A stretch of 64,000 nt of DNA from Dyella sp. AtDHG13 (lineage in GTDB: Bacteria; Pseudomonadota; Gammaproteobacteria; Xanthomonadales; Rhodanobacteraceae): the NCBI RefSeq assembly GCF_003201105.1, contig NZ_QICJ01000001.1, positions 186,001-250,000 on the forward strand, in the 5' to 3' direction. The position numbers and the translations under genes were made by a program. Every line of letters begins with the position of its first letter. The stretch's first letter is position 1. Below the pieces are notes generated by a model, which worked only from the letters and a program-made list of their open reading frames with translations, made no database searches and was not told the DNA's origin. Of this stretch, positions 1-10,460 are shown in pieces.

Positions 1-1
1 G

Positions 2-3000
2 GCGGCGGTGATCGCCATGGCGCTGGCCGATGCCGGCGTGGATGCGCGCAGCATTTCCTATGTGGAGGCCCACGGCACCGCCACGCCGTTGGGCGACCCC
101 ATCGAGATCGAAGGCCTGACCACCGCGTTCCGCCAGCACACCGACGATTGCGGCTACTGCGCCATCGGCTCGGTGAAGAGCAACATCGGCCACACGGTGA
201 TCGCGGCGGGCGCCACGGGAGTGATCAAGACGGCGCTGTCGCTGCACGAGCAGGTGTTGCCGCCGTCGCTGCACATGCAGGCGACCAATCCCAAGATCGA
301 CTTCGCGCATTCGCCGTTCGTGGTCAACGACACGCTGCGCGCGTGGCCGCATAGCCCGCAGCCGCGCCGCGCGGGCGTGAGCTCGTTCGGCGTCGGCGGC
401 ACCAACGCGCACGTGATCATGGAAGAGGCGCCGCAGCCCGCGCCATCCGACGCCGCGCAGGGGCCGCAACTGCTGTTCCTCTCCGGCCGCACGCCCGCCG
501 CCGCGGTGGCCTATGCCGCGCGCCTGGCGGATCACCTGGCCGCGCATCCGGAAACGAATCTGGCCGACGCCAGCAGCACCCTGCTGCATGGCCGCAAGGC
601 CTTCGCCCATCGCGGCAGCGTGGTGGCCGCGACGGTGGACGACGCCGTGACGCGCCTGCGCGAGTTCACCGCCGCCAACGTTCGTGAAGCGACCAAGCCT
701 GCGCCGGAAGTAGTGTTCCTGTTCCCCGGCCAAGGCTCGCAGTACGCCGGCATGGGCAAGGCGCTGTATGCGAGCGAGCCGAGCTTCCGCGCCGCCATCG
801 ACGACTGCGCCGAAGCGCTGCGCGGCGAGCTGGGCTTCGACCTGCGTGACCGCCTGTTCGACGGCGATGCCGCCGCGCTGCGCGAAACCTCGCTGACTCA
901 GCCCGCCACGTTCGCCATCGAGTACGCTCTGGCCAAGCTGTGGCTTTCCATGGACATCACGCCGGCGGCGATGATCGGCCATAGCGTGGGCGAGTTCGTC
1001 GCCGCCGTGATTGCCGGCGTCATGAGCCTGCCCGACGGCGCCCGACTCATCGCCCGGCGCGGCCGCCTGATGCAGGCGATGCCGGCGGGCGCCATGCTGT
1101 CGGTGCGCATGGCCGCGGACGCGCTGCGCGCGCGCCTGCCCGAAACGCTGCAACTGGCGGCGGAAAACAGCCCCAATGCCAGCGTGGTCAGCGGCGAAAC
1201 GGCCGAGGTCGACGCGTTCCGCCAGCAGCTGGAAGCCGAGGGGGTGGCCTGCCGACTGCTGCAGACCTCGCATGCATTCCACTCCGCCATGATGGATCCG
1301 GTGCTGGAACCGTTCCGCGCCGAAGTGGCGCGTATCGCGCTCGCGGCTCCGGCCATACCGATCATTTCCACCCTCACCGGCGAGCCGCTCGGCGACGCCG
1401 ACGCCACGTCGCCGGATTACTGGACGCGCCATCTGCGCGGCACCGTGCGTTTCTCGCCCGCCCTGCTCACGCAGCTGGACGGTCAGCCGCGCGTGTTCCT
1501 GGAAGTCGGCCCGCGCAACGCGCTGACCACGCTGACCCGGCAGCATGCGCAAAGCCGCAAGCATCAGGTCGTGGCCAGCCTCGCCGATGCCGAAGCAGCG
1601 GAACGCGCCGCCTGGGTCGGCGCGATGGGTGAGCTGTGGTGCGCCGGGCTGCCGGTGGCCGTGTGCTCGCTGGATCGCCGCGCCAACCGCCGGCGCGTGC
1701 GCCTGCCCACCTACCCGTTCGAGCGCAAGCGCTACTGGGTGGAAGCCGCCGCACCGGCCATCGCCACGCCACCCCACACGCCGGACAACGTCGTGCCGTT
1801 GTTCGCCCCTTCGCCTGCCCCCGTCGTGGAGCCACCCATGGATGTCAACGTTTCCGCCGCCAATACCGGCTCGCCCCGCCACGCCCGCCTGCTTGCCCAG
1901 CTCACCGAACTGTTCGAGGACGTGTCGGGCGCCGAGCTGCAGGGTGTCGATCCCGCGGCCGGTTTCGTGGAGCTGGGGCTGGATTCGCTGTCGCTCACCC
2001 AGGTCGCGCTGCAGCTGCAGAAGACTTTCGCGTTGAAGATCACCTTCCGCGAGCTGATGGAGTCGTTTTCCTCATTCGAGCGCCTCGCCATGCATATCGA
2101 CCAGATGCTGCCGCCGGATGCCGCCACGCCCGCGCCGGCCAACCCTGTTCATCCCGCCGCATCCGGCGCGCCGGTGGCTCCCGCCGCCATCGTCGCGCCG
2201 GCCATGCCGATGGCCGCCAGCGGCAACGTTGTGCAGGACCTGATCCAGCAGCAGATGCTGATCATGCAGCAGCAGCTGGCCTTGCTCGCCGGCGCAGGCA
2301 TGAACGTCACCGTTGCCACGCCCGCGCCGGTGCAGGCGGCCATGCCTGCAACGCCTGTACCCGCACCAGCGACGCCGGTTGCCGCGGTGGCTGCCGCGCC
2401 CGCCGCGTCACCTGCGCAGGACGAAGAAGCCGCACTGGCCCACACCACCTACGACGTGAAAAAAGCTTTCGGCGCCATCGCGCGCATCCACTCCACCCAG
2501 ACGGAGCTGAGCGATCGCCAGCATGCGCGGCTGGATGCCTTCATGCGTCGCTACATCGACCGCACGCGCGCGTCCAAGGAATACACGCAGCGCCATCGCG
2601 ATCATCTCGCCGACCCGCGCGTGGTCAACGGCTTCCGTCCGCTGCTCAAGGAAATGATCTACCAGATCGTGGTGAACCGCTCCAAGGGTTCCAAGGTGTG
2701 GGACCTGGACGGCAACGAATACGTCGATGCGCTCAACGGCTTCGGCATGAACCTGTTCGGCTGGCAACCGGATTTCGTGCTCGACGCCGTGCGCCGCCAG
2801 CTGGATGCCGGCTACGAGATCGGACCGCAGCATCCGCTGGCCGGCGAAGTGGCCGAGCAGGTGTGCGAGCTCACCGGCTTCGATCGCGCGGCGCTGTGCA
2901 ACACCGGTTCGGAAGCGGTGATGGGCGCCATCCGCATCGCGCGCACCGTCACCGGGCGCGACACGCTGGTGATCTTCACCGGTTCGTACCACGGCATCTT

Positions 3001-3994
3001 CGACGAAGTGATCGTGCGCGGCACCAAGAAGCTGCGCTCGGTGCCGGCCGCGCCGGGCATCCTGCGCAACACCTCGGAAAACGTGCTGGTACTGGATTAC
3101 GGCACGCCCGAAACGCTGCAGATCATCCGCGAGCGCGCAGCCAGCATCGCCGCCGTGCTGGTCGAGCCTGTGCAGAGCCGTCGCCCGGATTTCCAGCCGC
3201 GCGACTTCCTCAAGGAACTGCGCGCCATCACCGCCGACGCCGGCGCGCTGCTGATCTTCGACGAAGTGGTCACCGGCTTCCGCTCGCACCCGCGCGGCGC
3301 GCAGCACGTGCTGGGCATCGATGCGGACCTTGCCTCCTACGGCAAGGTGGTGGGCGGCGGCTTCCCCATCGGCGTGATCGCCGGCAAGCGCCGCTACATG
3401 GACGCGCTGGATGGCGGCGGCTGGCAGTACGGCGATGCGTCCATCCCCACCGTGGGCGTCACCTATTTCGCCGGCACCTTCGTGCGCCATCCGCTGGCGC
3501 TGGCCGCCGCGCATGCCGTGCTCAACCACCTCAAGCAGAACGGCCCCGCGCTGCAGGAACGCCTGAACGCGCGCACCAGCCTGCTGATGGACGAGCTCAA
3601 CGCCTTCTGCGCCAGCGTCGGCGCACCGATCCAGCTGGTGCACTTCGCCTCGGTGTGGAAGACCAACTTCACCGAAGACCACCCGCTGCAGGACCTGCTG
3701 TTCGCCATGATCCGCAGCCGCGGCATCCATCTGCTGGACAACTTCCCCTGCTTCTTCACCACCGCGCACAGCGAGCAGGACTTCCAGGCCATCGCCAAGG
3801 CGTTCAAGGAATCCGTGCTCGAAATGCAGGAGGCCGAATTCCTGCCGCGCAACAAGAAGGTGGAAACGCTCGCCATCGACGCCAGCCGTCCGCCGGTGAT
3901 CGGCGCGCGGCTGGGCAAGGACCAGGACGGCAACCCCGCCTGGTTCGTGCCCAACCCCGACGTGCCCGGCAAGTACATGAGGGTGAACGCATGA
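2..3994 (+). CDS. Type I polyketide synthase, KS(partial)-AT-ACP-aminotransferase, 5' end outside window
   Basis: The frame is open from the window edge, so the start and the KS active-site Cys lie upstream. Visible order in 1330 residues: the C-terminal part of a ketosynthase (EAHGTAT near residue 22, KSNIGH near 60, GGTNAHV near 133); a malonyl-type acyltransferase (FPGQGSQ near 241, GHSVGEF near 327, HAFHS near 424, the HAFH form being typical of malonyl-CoA); an acyl carrier protein (GLDSLS, Ser 662); an Ala/Pro-rich linker; and a class III PLP aminotransferase (about 880-1290, FDEVVTGF, Schiff-base Lys near 1115 in SYGKVVGGG). Known enzymes of this shape (mycosubtilin/iturin type) convert a beta-ketoacyl thioester to a beta-amino acyl thioester before peptide extension. 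Its TGA overlaps the next ATG (ATGA), so translation is probably coupled. The product is inferred to be a beta-amino polyketide or fatty acyl chain. Confidence 0.93.
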   Translation, partial: AAVIAMALADAGVDARSISYVEAHGTATPLGDPIEIEGLTTAFRQHTDDCGYCAIGSVKSNIGHTVIAAGATGVIKTALSLHEQVLPPSLHMQATNPKIDFAHSPFVVNDTLRAWPHSPQPRRAGVSSFGVGGTNAHVIMEEAPQPAPSDAAQGPQLLFLSGRTPAAAVAYAARLADHLAAHPETNLADASSTLLHGRKAFAHRGSVVAATVDDAVTRLREFTAANVREATKPAPEVVFLFPGQGSQYAGMGKALYASEPSFRAAIDDCAEALRGELGFDLRDRLFDGDAAALRETSLTQPATFAIEYALAKLWLSMDITPAAMIGHSVGEFVAAVIAGVMSLPDGARLIARRGRLMQAMPAGAMLSVRMAADALRARLPETLQLAAENSPNASVVSGETAEVDAFRQQLEAEGVACRLLQTSHAFHSAMMDPVLEPFRAEVARIALAAPAIPIISTLTGEPLGDADATSPDYWTRHLRGTVRFSPALLTQLDGQPRVFLEVGPRNALTTLTRQHAQSRKHQVVASLADAEAAERAAWVGAMGELWCAGLPVAVCSLDRRANRRRVRLPTYPFERKRYWVEAAAPAIATPPHTPDNVVPLFAPSPAPVVEPPMDVNVSAANTGSPRHARLLAQLTELFEDVSGAELQGVDPAAGFVELGLDSLSLTQVALQLQKTFALKITFRELMESFSSFERLAMHIDQMLPPDAATPAPANPVHPAASGAPVAPAAIVAPAMPMAASGNVVQDLIQQQMLIMQQQLALLAGAGMNVTVATPAPVQAAMPATPVPAPATPVAAVAAAPAASPAQDEEAALAHTTYDVKKAFGAIARIHSTQTELSDRQHARLDAFMRRYIDRTRASKEYTQRHRDHLADPRVVNGFRPLLKEMIYQIVVNRSKGSKVWDLDGNEYVDALNGFGMNLFGWQPDFVLDAVRRQLDAGYEIGPQHPLAGEVAEQVCELTGFDRAALCNTGSEAVMGAIRIARTVTGRDTLVIFTGSYHGIFDEVIVRGTKKLRSVPAAPGILRNTSENVLVLDYGTPETLQIIRERAASIAAVLVEPVQSRRPDFQPRDFLKELRAITADAGALLIFDEVVTGFRSHPRGAQHVLGIDADLASYGKVVGGGFPIGVIAGKRRYMDALDGGGWQYGDASIPTVGVTYFAGTFVRHPLALAAAHAVLNHLKQNGPALQERLNARTSLLMDELNAFCASVGAPIQLVHFASVWKTNFTEDHPLQDLLFAMIRSRGIHLLDNFPCFFTTAHSEQDFQAIAKAFKESVLEMQEAEFLPRNKKVETLAIDASRPPVIGARLGKDQDGNPAWFVPNPDVPGKYMRVNA

Positions 3995-6900
3995 ACCCGC
4001 AGGAGCCTGCACGCGCGGCGGAAACCGCGGTTGCCGTCGACTACGATCCGTTTGCCGGCGCCACGCTGGCGCGGGTGGTGCCCGCCACCGCGCCGCAGCG
4101 CGAGGTGTGGCTTGCGTCCACGCTGGAACCCGAAGCCTCGCTGGCCTACAACGAGTCCGTGTCGCTGCGGCTGCACGGCGATCTCGACGTCGCCGCCTTG
4201 CAGACGGCGCTGCGCCAGCTGCCGGAACGCCACGAGGCGCTGCGCGGCAGCTTCGCCAACGAAGGCACCGAGCTGTGCATCGCCGCCGAACTGGACCTGC
4301 CCTGCCCGCTGCGCGAACTCGCCTGGCTGGGACCGGACGAGCAGCAGGCCGAGATCGACGCCACGCTGCATCGCGCGGTGACTGAACCGTTCAACCTGGA
4401 CACGGGCCCGCTGGTGCGCGCGGAACTGCTGCGCCTGTCGGCGCAGGAACACCTGCTGGTGTTCACCGCGCACCACATCGTGTGCGATGGCTGGTCGTTC
4501 GGCGTGATCGTGCGCGACCTGGCGGCGCTGTATGCGCAGCAGATCGGCCAGGGCCAGGATCTTCCGCCGGCCGACGTATTCGCCGACTACGCGCTGGCCG
4601 AGGCAGAGCGCGCGCAGAGCGCCGACGGCAAGGGCGACGAAGCCTACTGGCTCGCGCGCTTCGCCAACGCCACGCCCTCGCTGGACCTGCCCACCGACCG
4701 TCCGCGTCCGCGCCAGCGCAGCTTCCATTCGCGGCGCGAGGACCTGGTGCTGGACGCGGCGCTCATCTCCGACATCAAGCGCATGGGCGCGCAGCGCGGC
4801 GCCAGCCTGTATGCCACCCTGCTCGCCGCGTTCGGCCTGCTGCTGCAGCGGCTCAGCGGGCAGGACGACGTGGTTATCGGCATTCCCTCGGCCGGGCAGG
4901 CCGCGGGCGGCCATCAGGATCTGGTCGGCCACTGCGTGAACGTGCTGCCGCTGCGCGTGATGCTGGATACGGCGGCGCCGTTCGAGGACAGCCTCAAGCA
5001 GGTACGTGGCGACCTGCTCGATGCGTTCGACCACCAGCAATACACGCTGGGCAGCCTGCTCGCCCGCCTCGCCTTGCCGCGCGATCCGGGCCGCCTGCCG
5101 CTGGCGGGCGTGCTGTTCAATCTCGATCAGGCGCTGGACGAGCGCACCATCCGCTTCCCCGGCCTCTCCTTTGAGTTTGCCGGCAACCCGCGCGCGTTCG
5201 AGAACTTCGAGCTGTTCGTCAACGCCGTGCAGCTGCCCGCAGGCATCCGGCTGGAATGCCAGTACAACAGCGACCTGTTCGACGCGGCCACCATCCAGGC
5301 CTGGCTGGAGGCGTATGCCAGCTTGCTGCGGCATGCCGTGGCCACGCCGCAGGCGGCCGGCAGCATGCTCGGGTTGGTGTCTCCTTCGGCCCAGGCCGCA
5401 TTGGCGGCGCTGCAACCGCCGCGCACGCCCTACGCGGCGGAACGGCTCGCACATCAGTATTTTGAACAGCAGGCCGATTGCGCGCCCGCGCGCATCGCCA
5501 TCGCCGGCGATGCTCCGCTGAGCTATGCGGCGCTGGACGCACGCGCCAATCGCATCGCGCGCGTACTGCGCGACCGTGGCGTGGGCCAGGGCCAGCTGGT
5601 CGGCCTGTCGCTGCAACGCAGCCCGGACATGATCGCGGCCTTGTTAAGCGTACTGAAATCCGGCGCGGGCTACGTGCCGCTCGATCCCGGCTTTCCGGCG
5701 GAACGACTCGCCTTCATGGCGCAGGATGCCGCGCTTGCCGCGCTCATCGTCGACGACGAGGCATCGGCCGTCTTCGACTTCCCGGCGGCGAACGTGCTGT
5801 CGCTGCAACGCGATGCCGCGCTCATCGAATCGGCAAGCGCCGAACGCCTGCCGCACGACGTGCGCTCGGCCTCGCCCGAGTCCGTCGCCTACGTGATCTA
5901 CACCTCCGGCTCCACCGGCAAGCCCAAGGGCGTGCGCGTGCCGCATCGCGCCGCGAGCAACTTCATCAGCAGCATGCAGCGCGAACCCGGCATCGGCGAG
6001 GATGACCGCCTGGTCGCCGTGACCACGCTGTCCTTCGACATCGCCTTCCTCGAACTGATGCTGCCGCTCAGCGTCGGCGCCGCCATCGTGCTGGCGGACC
6101 ACGACCACGTGCGCGACGGCACCGCGCTGCGCCAGCTGCTGGAACGCAGCGAAGCCACCATGATGCAGGCCACGCCCGCTGGTTGGCGCGTGCTGCTGGA
6201 ATCGGGCTGGCAAGGCCGCCCCGGTTTCAAGGCCATCGCCGGCGGCGAACCGTTGCCGCTGGATCTTGCCGAGGCGCTGCTCGCCCGCTGCGGTGAACTG
6301 TGGAATGCCTACGGGCCGACCGAAACCACCGTGTGGTCCACGCTGTGGCGCGCGCATGATCCGCGCGCCGGCATCACCATCGGCCGCCCCATCGCCAACA
6401 CCACCGTGTACGTGCTCGACGAACACGGTGCGCCCTGCCCGCTCGGCATGCCGGGTGAGCTCTATATCGGCGGCGACGGCGTGACCTTGGGCTACCTGGA
6501 TCGCCCCGAACTCAACGCGGAGCGCTTCCTGCCCGATCCGTTCTCCGGCGATGCGCAGGCACGCATGTACCGCACCGGCGACCGTGGCCGCTGGCTGGCC
6601 AAGGGCGAGCTGGAACATCTCGGCCGCCTGGACTTCCAGGTGAAGATCCGCGGCTACCGCATCGAACTGGGCGAGATCGAAACCGCGCTGGCCGACCTGC
6701 CGGAAGTGGCGCGCGCCGTGGTGATGGCGCGCGAGGACCGCCCCGGCGACGTGCGCCTGGTCGCCTACGTGGTGGCCGCCGAGGGCGTGGACCTGGAAAC
6801 GGTGGACCTGTGCCCGCGCCTGCGCCAGCGCCTGCCCGACTACATGGTGCCGCAACACTTCGTGGCGATGGCGGCCATTCCCCTGCTGCCCAACGGCAAG

Positions 6901-9900
6901 ATCGACCGCAAGTCGCTGCCCGCGCCGAGCGCTCCGGCGGTCGAGGCACGACGTGACCGGCGCGCGCCCAGCACGGATACCGAACGCCGCGTGGCGGCCG
7001 CCATGGAAGCCGTGCTCGCCCTGCCGGAGCTGGACGTGCGCGACAACTTCTTCGCGCTGGGCGGCCACTCGCTGCTCGCCGCGCAGCTCACGGCACGGCT
7101 GAACCGCGAGTTCGGCATCGCGCTGTCCTTCCGCACGCTGTTCGATGCGCCGACCATCGAAGGCCTGGCGCAAACCATCGACGGCTATCGCGCACCGGAA
7201 ACGACGACGCCCGCGGCCGAGATTCCACGCCTCACTGACCGCAGCGTCGCGCCGCTGTCCTCGATGCAGCAGCGCCTGTGGTATCTGGAGCAGTTGCATC
7301 CCGGCCGCGTGGTCTACAACACGCCCTCCGCGCATCGCCTGCGCGGCCCCATGAACGTGGATGCATTCCGCCAGGCCCTGCGCGACGTGGTGCAACGCCA
7401 GCCGGCGCTGCGCACGTCCATCGAGGCGGGCGAAAGCGGCGGCGTGCAGCGCATCCATGCGGGGCTGCTGCCCGACCTTCCGCTGGAAGACCTGTCGTCG
7501 CTGCCCGCCGACACGCGCATGGACGTGCTGAAGCAGACGCTGGAAGCGGATATCGCTCAGCCCTTCGACCTGGCGCAAGCGCCGCTGTATCGCGCGCGCC
7601 TGTTCCGGCTCGGCGACGACGACCACGTGCTGTACTTCATGGCGCACCACATCGTGTGGGATGGCTGGTCGTTCGACCTGCTGTACGAAGACCTGTCGCG
7701 CGCCTATGTCGCGCGCTGCGCGGGAAACACCGAAGGCCTGCCGCCGCTGGCCGTGGAATACGCCGATTTCGCCGCGTGGCATCGCGACTGGATGCGCAGC
7801 GACACCGTGCAGCAGCAACTCGCGCATTGGCTCAAGGTGCTGGAAGGTCCGCTGGAGCCGCTGGAACTTCCTGCCGACCGCCAGCGTCCCGCGCGCATGT
7901 CCGGCGCCGGCGCCACCGAATGGATCCGCATACCGGCCGAACGCGCCGCCGCCGTGCATGCGCTGGCGCAGCGCGAGGAAGCCACGCCCTTCATGGTGCT
8001 GCTGGCCACGTATTACGTGCTGCTGCATCGCCTGAGCGGCCAGCGCGACCTGATCGTCGGCACGCCGGTGCGCGGCCGCGACCGCGTGGACACCGAAAGC
8101 ATCATGGGCCTGTTCGTGAACGCGCTGCCGCTGCGCGTGGCGGTCGATCCCGAGGCGCCGTTCCGCGACGTGCTGCATCAGGTGCGGCAGGTGGTGCTGG
8201 ATGCGTTCGCGCATCCCGACGTGCCGTTCGAGCAACTGGTGTTCTCGCTGGGCCTGGCGCGCGACGAAAGCCGGCCGCCGATCTCGCAGGCGATGTTCTC
8301 ATTCCAGGATGCGCGCCGCCGCATCGTCTCTTGGGGCGAGCTTGCGCACGAACATCTGCCGGTATTCCAGCGCGGCGCAGCGGACGACATCGGCCTGTGG
8401 TTCCTCGAACAGGAGCAGGGCCTGCTCGGCGGCATCACGTATAACGCCGACATCTTCGATCCGGCCACCGCCGCGCGTTTCCGTGACGGCTACGAAACCC
8501 TGCTCGCCTCGGCCCTGGCCGACCCCGGCCGCGCCGTCGCACGCCTCGACCTGCTGCCGCCGCGCGAGAGCGCCCTGCTTGCCGAATGGAACCAGACCGC
8601 GCTGGACGTTCCCGACGTTCGCCTGCACCAGCTGTTCGAACAGCAGTGCGATCGGGCGCCGGAACGCGCCGCCATCCGCTGCAATGACATCACGCTGAGC
8701 TACCGCGAGCTGGATGCGCGCGCCAACCGCATCGCGCATGCCTTGCGCGAACGCGGCGCCGCGCACGGCACGCTGGTCGGCGTATCGCTCACGCGCGGCA
8801 TCGACATGCTGGCCGCGGTGCTGGCGGTGCTCAAGACCGGCGCAGGCTATGTGCCGCTCGATCCGGAGTTCCCTGCCGACCGGCTTTCCTATATGGCGCA
8901 GGACGCGCATCTGGCCGTGCTGGTCACCGAATCGGCTATCGCCTCCCGCATCGACGACAGCGGCGCGGCGCGCCTGCTGCTGGACGAAGCCGCCGCCGAG
9001 CTCGCCTCGCAACCGGATACGCGCCTGCCCACCGATGCCGCGCTCAACGGCGAATCCGTGGCGTACGTGATCTACACCTCCGGTTCCACCGGTCGCCCCA
9101 AGGGTGTCGCCATTTCTCATCGGGCGGTGGTGAATTTCCTGGCCGGCATGGCGCAGCGCCCCGGCCTGCGCGCGGACGAGCGCCTGCTCGCCGTGACCAC
9201 GCTGTCGTTCGACATTGCCGTGCTGGAACTTTTCGGCCCGCTCAGCGTGGGTGGTGAAGTGCTGCTCGCCACGCGCGAGGAATCGATGGATGGCGACGCG
9301 CTGCATCGGCTACTCGACACGCAGGCTGCCACATCGATGCAGGCCACGCCGGTCACCTGGCGCCTGCTGTTGCAGACGTCGTGGCAGCCCTCGCCGGGCT
9401 TCCGCGCGCTGTGCGGCGGCGAGCCGCTGTCGGCCGACCTGGCGCAGCAACTGCTGGCACGCGGCACCGAGCTGTGGAACATGTACGGCCCCACCGAAAC
9501 CACGGTGTGGTCGACCTGCTGGCGTGTGGAGCATCCCGAGCGCGGCATCGCCATCGGCACGCCCATCGCCAACACCACCATCCACGTGCTCGATGAACAC
9601 GGCCAGCACTGCCCCATCGGCGTGCCCGGCGAGCTGTGCATCGGCGGCGCCGGCGTGGCGCTGGGCTATCTGAATCGCGCGGAGCTGACGGCCGAGCGCT
9701 TCCCGGCCGACCCGTTCGCGCCCGGCGCACGCTTCTATCGCACCGGCGACCGCGCGCGCTGGCTGGCGAATGGCACGCTGGAACACCTGGGCCGTCTCGA
9801 CTTCCAGGTGAAGCTGCGCGGCTACCGCATCGAACCCGGCGAGATCGAAACCGTGGCGCGCATGGAGCCGGGTGTGCTCGACTGCGTGGTGGTGGTGCGC

Positions 9901-10434
9901 GAAGTCGCGCCGAACGACGAGCGCCTCGTGCTGTATGCCGTGTCCGGCGAGGACGAGGAACAATTGTGGCCCAAGCTGCGCGCCCTGCTGTCCGCGCGGC
10001 TGCCCGCGTACATGCAGCCGCAGCACATGGTTCGACTGTCCGCGCTGCCGCGCACGCCGAACGGCAAGACCGACCGCAAGGCCCTGCCCGCGCCTGCGCT
10101 CGGCACGAACACACAGATCGAAGACGCGGAACCGGGCGTGAGCGCCAGCGACGATCCGCGCGAGCGCTACCTGGGCCAAGTGTGGTGCCGCCTGGTCGGC
10201 GTGGATGACGTGCGCGCCAGCGACAACTTCTTCGACATCGGCGGCCACTCGCTGCTGGCGATCGAGATGGTCACGCAGGTGCGCAAGGAAACCGGAGTGA
10301 AACTCAACCTGCTGGACGTGGCGACCAGTCCGCTCGCGTCGCTGGCCGCGGCCCTGCCGGATGGCGACCTGACCGAACCCCACCGCGCGGCCTCGCTGGG
10401 CGGACGCCTGCGGCAACTGTTCGGGCGCCGGTGA
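3991..10434 (+). CDS. Two-module nonribosomal peptide synthetase, C-A-PCP-C-A-PCP
   Basis: 2147 residues, starting at the ATG that overlaps the PKS stop. Module 1: condensation (HHIVCDG 161-167), adenylation (TSGSTGKPKG from 638, RTGDRG near 861), PCP (GGHSL, Ser 1027). Module 2: condensation (HHIVWDG 1219-1225), adenylation (TSGSTGRPKG from 1696), PCP (GGHSL, Ser 2087). The protein ends 60 residues after the second PCP, with no thioesterase, reductase or epimerase. The 10-residue specificity codes read by eye are D-I-L-Q-I-G-A-V-W-K and D-I-L-Q-L-G-M-V-W-K. These are very close to each other and resemble glycine-type codes, so two Gly (or other small) residues are the best guess. The upstream PKS ends with an aminotransferase and presumably delivers an amino-acyl chain to the first C domain. 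Release must occur in trans. Confidence 0.95.
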   Translation: MNPQEPARAAETAVAVDYDPFAGATLARVVPATAPQREVWLASTLEPEASLAYNESVSLRLHGDLDVAALQTALRQLPERHEALRGSFANEGTELCIAAELDLPCPLRELAWLGPDEQQAEIDATLHRAVTEPFNLDTGPLVRAELLRLSAQEHLLVFTAHHIVCDGWSFGVIVRDLAALYAQQIGQGQDLPPADVFADYALAEAERAQSADGKGDEAYWLARFANATPSLDLPTDRPRPRQRSFHSRREDLVLDAALISDIKRMGAQRGASLYATLLAAFGLLLQRLSGQDDVVIGIPSAGQAAGGHQDLVGHCVNVLPLRVMLDTAAPFEDSLKQVRGDLLDAFDHQQYTLGSLLARLALPRDPGRLPLAGVLFNLDQALDERTIRFPGLSFEFAGNPRAFENFELFVNAVQLPAGIRLECQYNSDLFDAATIQAWLEAYASLLRHAVATPQAAGSMLGLVSPSAQAALAALQPPRTPYAAERLAHQYFEQQADCAPARIAIAGDAPLSYAALDARANRIARVLRDRGVGQGQLVGLSLQRSPDMIAALLSVLKSGAGYVPLDPGFPAERLAFMAQDAALAALIVDDEASAVFDFPAANVLSLQRDAALIESASAERLPHDVRSASPESVAYVIYTSGSTGKPKGVRVPHRAASNFISSMQREPGIGEDDRLVAVTTLSFDIAFLELMLPLSVGAAIVLADHDHVRDGTALRQLLERSEATMMQATPAGWRVLLESGWQGRPGFKAIAGGEPLPLDLAEALLARCGELWNAYGPTETTVWSTLWRAHDPRAGITIGRPIANTTVYVLDEHGAPCPLGMPGELYIGGDGVTLGYLDRPELNAERFLPDPFSGDAQARMYRTGDRGRWLAKGELEHLGRLDFQVKIRGYRIELGEIETALADLPEVARAVVMAREDRPGDVRLVAYVVAAEGVDLETVDLCPRLRQRLPDYMVPQHFVAMAAIPLLPNGKIDRKSLPAPSAPAVEARRDRRAPSTDTERRVAAAMEAVLALPELDVRDNFFALGGHSLLAAQLTARLNREFGIALSFRTLFDAPTIEGLAQTIDGYRAPETTTPAAEIPRLTDRSVAPLSSMQQRLWYLEQLHPGRVVYNTPSAHRLRGPMNVDAFRQALRDVVQRQPALRTSIEAGESGGVQRIHAGLLPDLPLEDLSSLPADTRMDVLKQTLEADIAQPFDLAQAPLYRARLFRLGDDDHVLYFMAHHIVWDGWSFDLLYEDLSRAYVARCAGNTEGLPPLAVEYADFAAWHRDWMRSDTVQQQLAHWLKVLEGPLEPLELPADRQRPARMSGAGATEWIRIPAERAAAVHALAQREEATPFMVLLATYYVLLHRLSGQRDLIVGTPVRGRDRVDTESIMGLFVNALPLRVAVDPEAPFRDVLHQVRQVVLDAFAHPDVPFEQLVFSLGLARDESRPPISQAMFSFQDARRRIVSWGELAHEHLPVFQRGAADDIGLWFLEQEQGLLGGITYNADIFDPATAARFRDGYETLLASALADPGRAVARLDLLPPRESALLAEWNQTALDVPDVRLHQLFEQQCDRAPERAAIRCNDITLSYRELDARANRIAHALRERGAAHGTLVGVSLTRGIDMLAAVLAVLKTGAGYVPLDPEFPADRLSYMAQDAHLAVLVTESAIASRIDDSGAARLLLDEAAAELASQPDTRLPTDAALNGESVAYVIYTSGSTGRPKGVAISHRAVVNFLAGMAQRPGLRADERLLAVTTLSFDIAVLELFGPLSVGGEVLLATREESMDGDALHRLLDTQAATSMQATPVTWRLLLQTSWQPSPGFRALCGGEPLSADLAQQLLARGTELWNMYGPTETTVWSTCWRVEHPERGIAIGTPIANTTIHVLDEHGQHCPIGVPGELCIGGAGVALGYLNRAELTAERFPADPFAPGARFYRTGDRARWLANGTLEHLGRLDFQVKLRGYRIEPGEIETVARMEPGVLDCVVVVREVAPNDERLVLYAVSGEDEEQLWPKLRALLSARLPAYMQPQHMVRLSALPRTPNGKTDRKALPAPALGTNTQIEDAEPGVSASDDPRERYLGQVWCRLVGVDDVRASDNFFDIGGHSLLAIEMVTQVRKETGVKLNLLDVATSPLASLAAALPDGDLTEPHRAASLGGRLRQLFGRR

Positions 10435-10460
10435 ACAGGCATGGCGACAGGGGGCTCGAC

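Noticed and set aside
1636-3990. Open frame running into the NRPS from inside the PKS
   Set aside because: It is an Arg/Ala-rich out-of-frame shadow of the PKS. The NRPS starts at the ATG at 3991, which overlaps the PKS stop.
5644-8235. 863-codon antisense open frame
   Set aside because: High-GC antisense shadow of the NRPS with His/Arg/Gln-rich composition and no motifs. Similar long antisense frames at 12679-15366, 44988-47600, 54018-56447 and 60300-61916 were rejected for the same reason.
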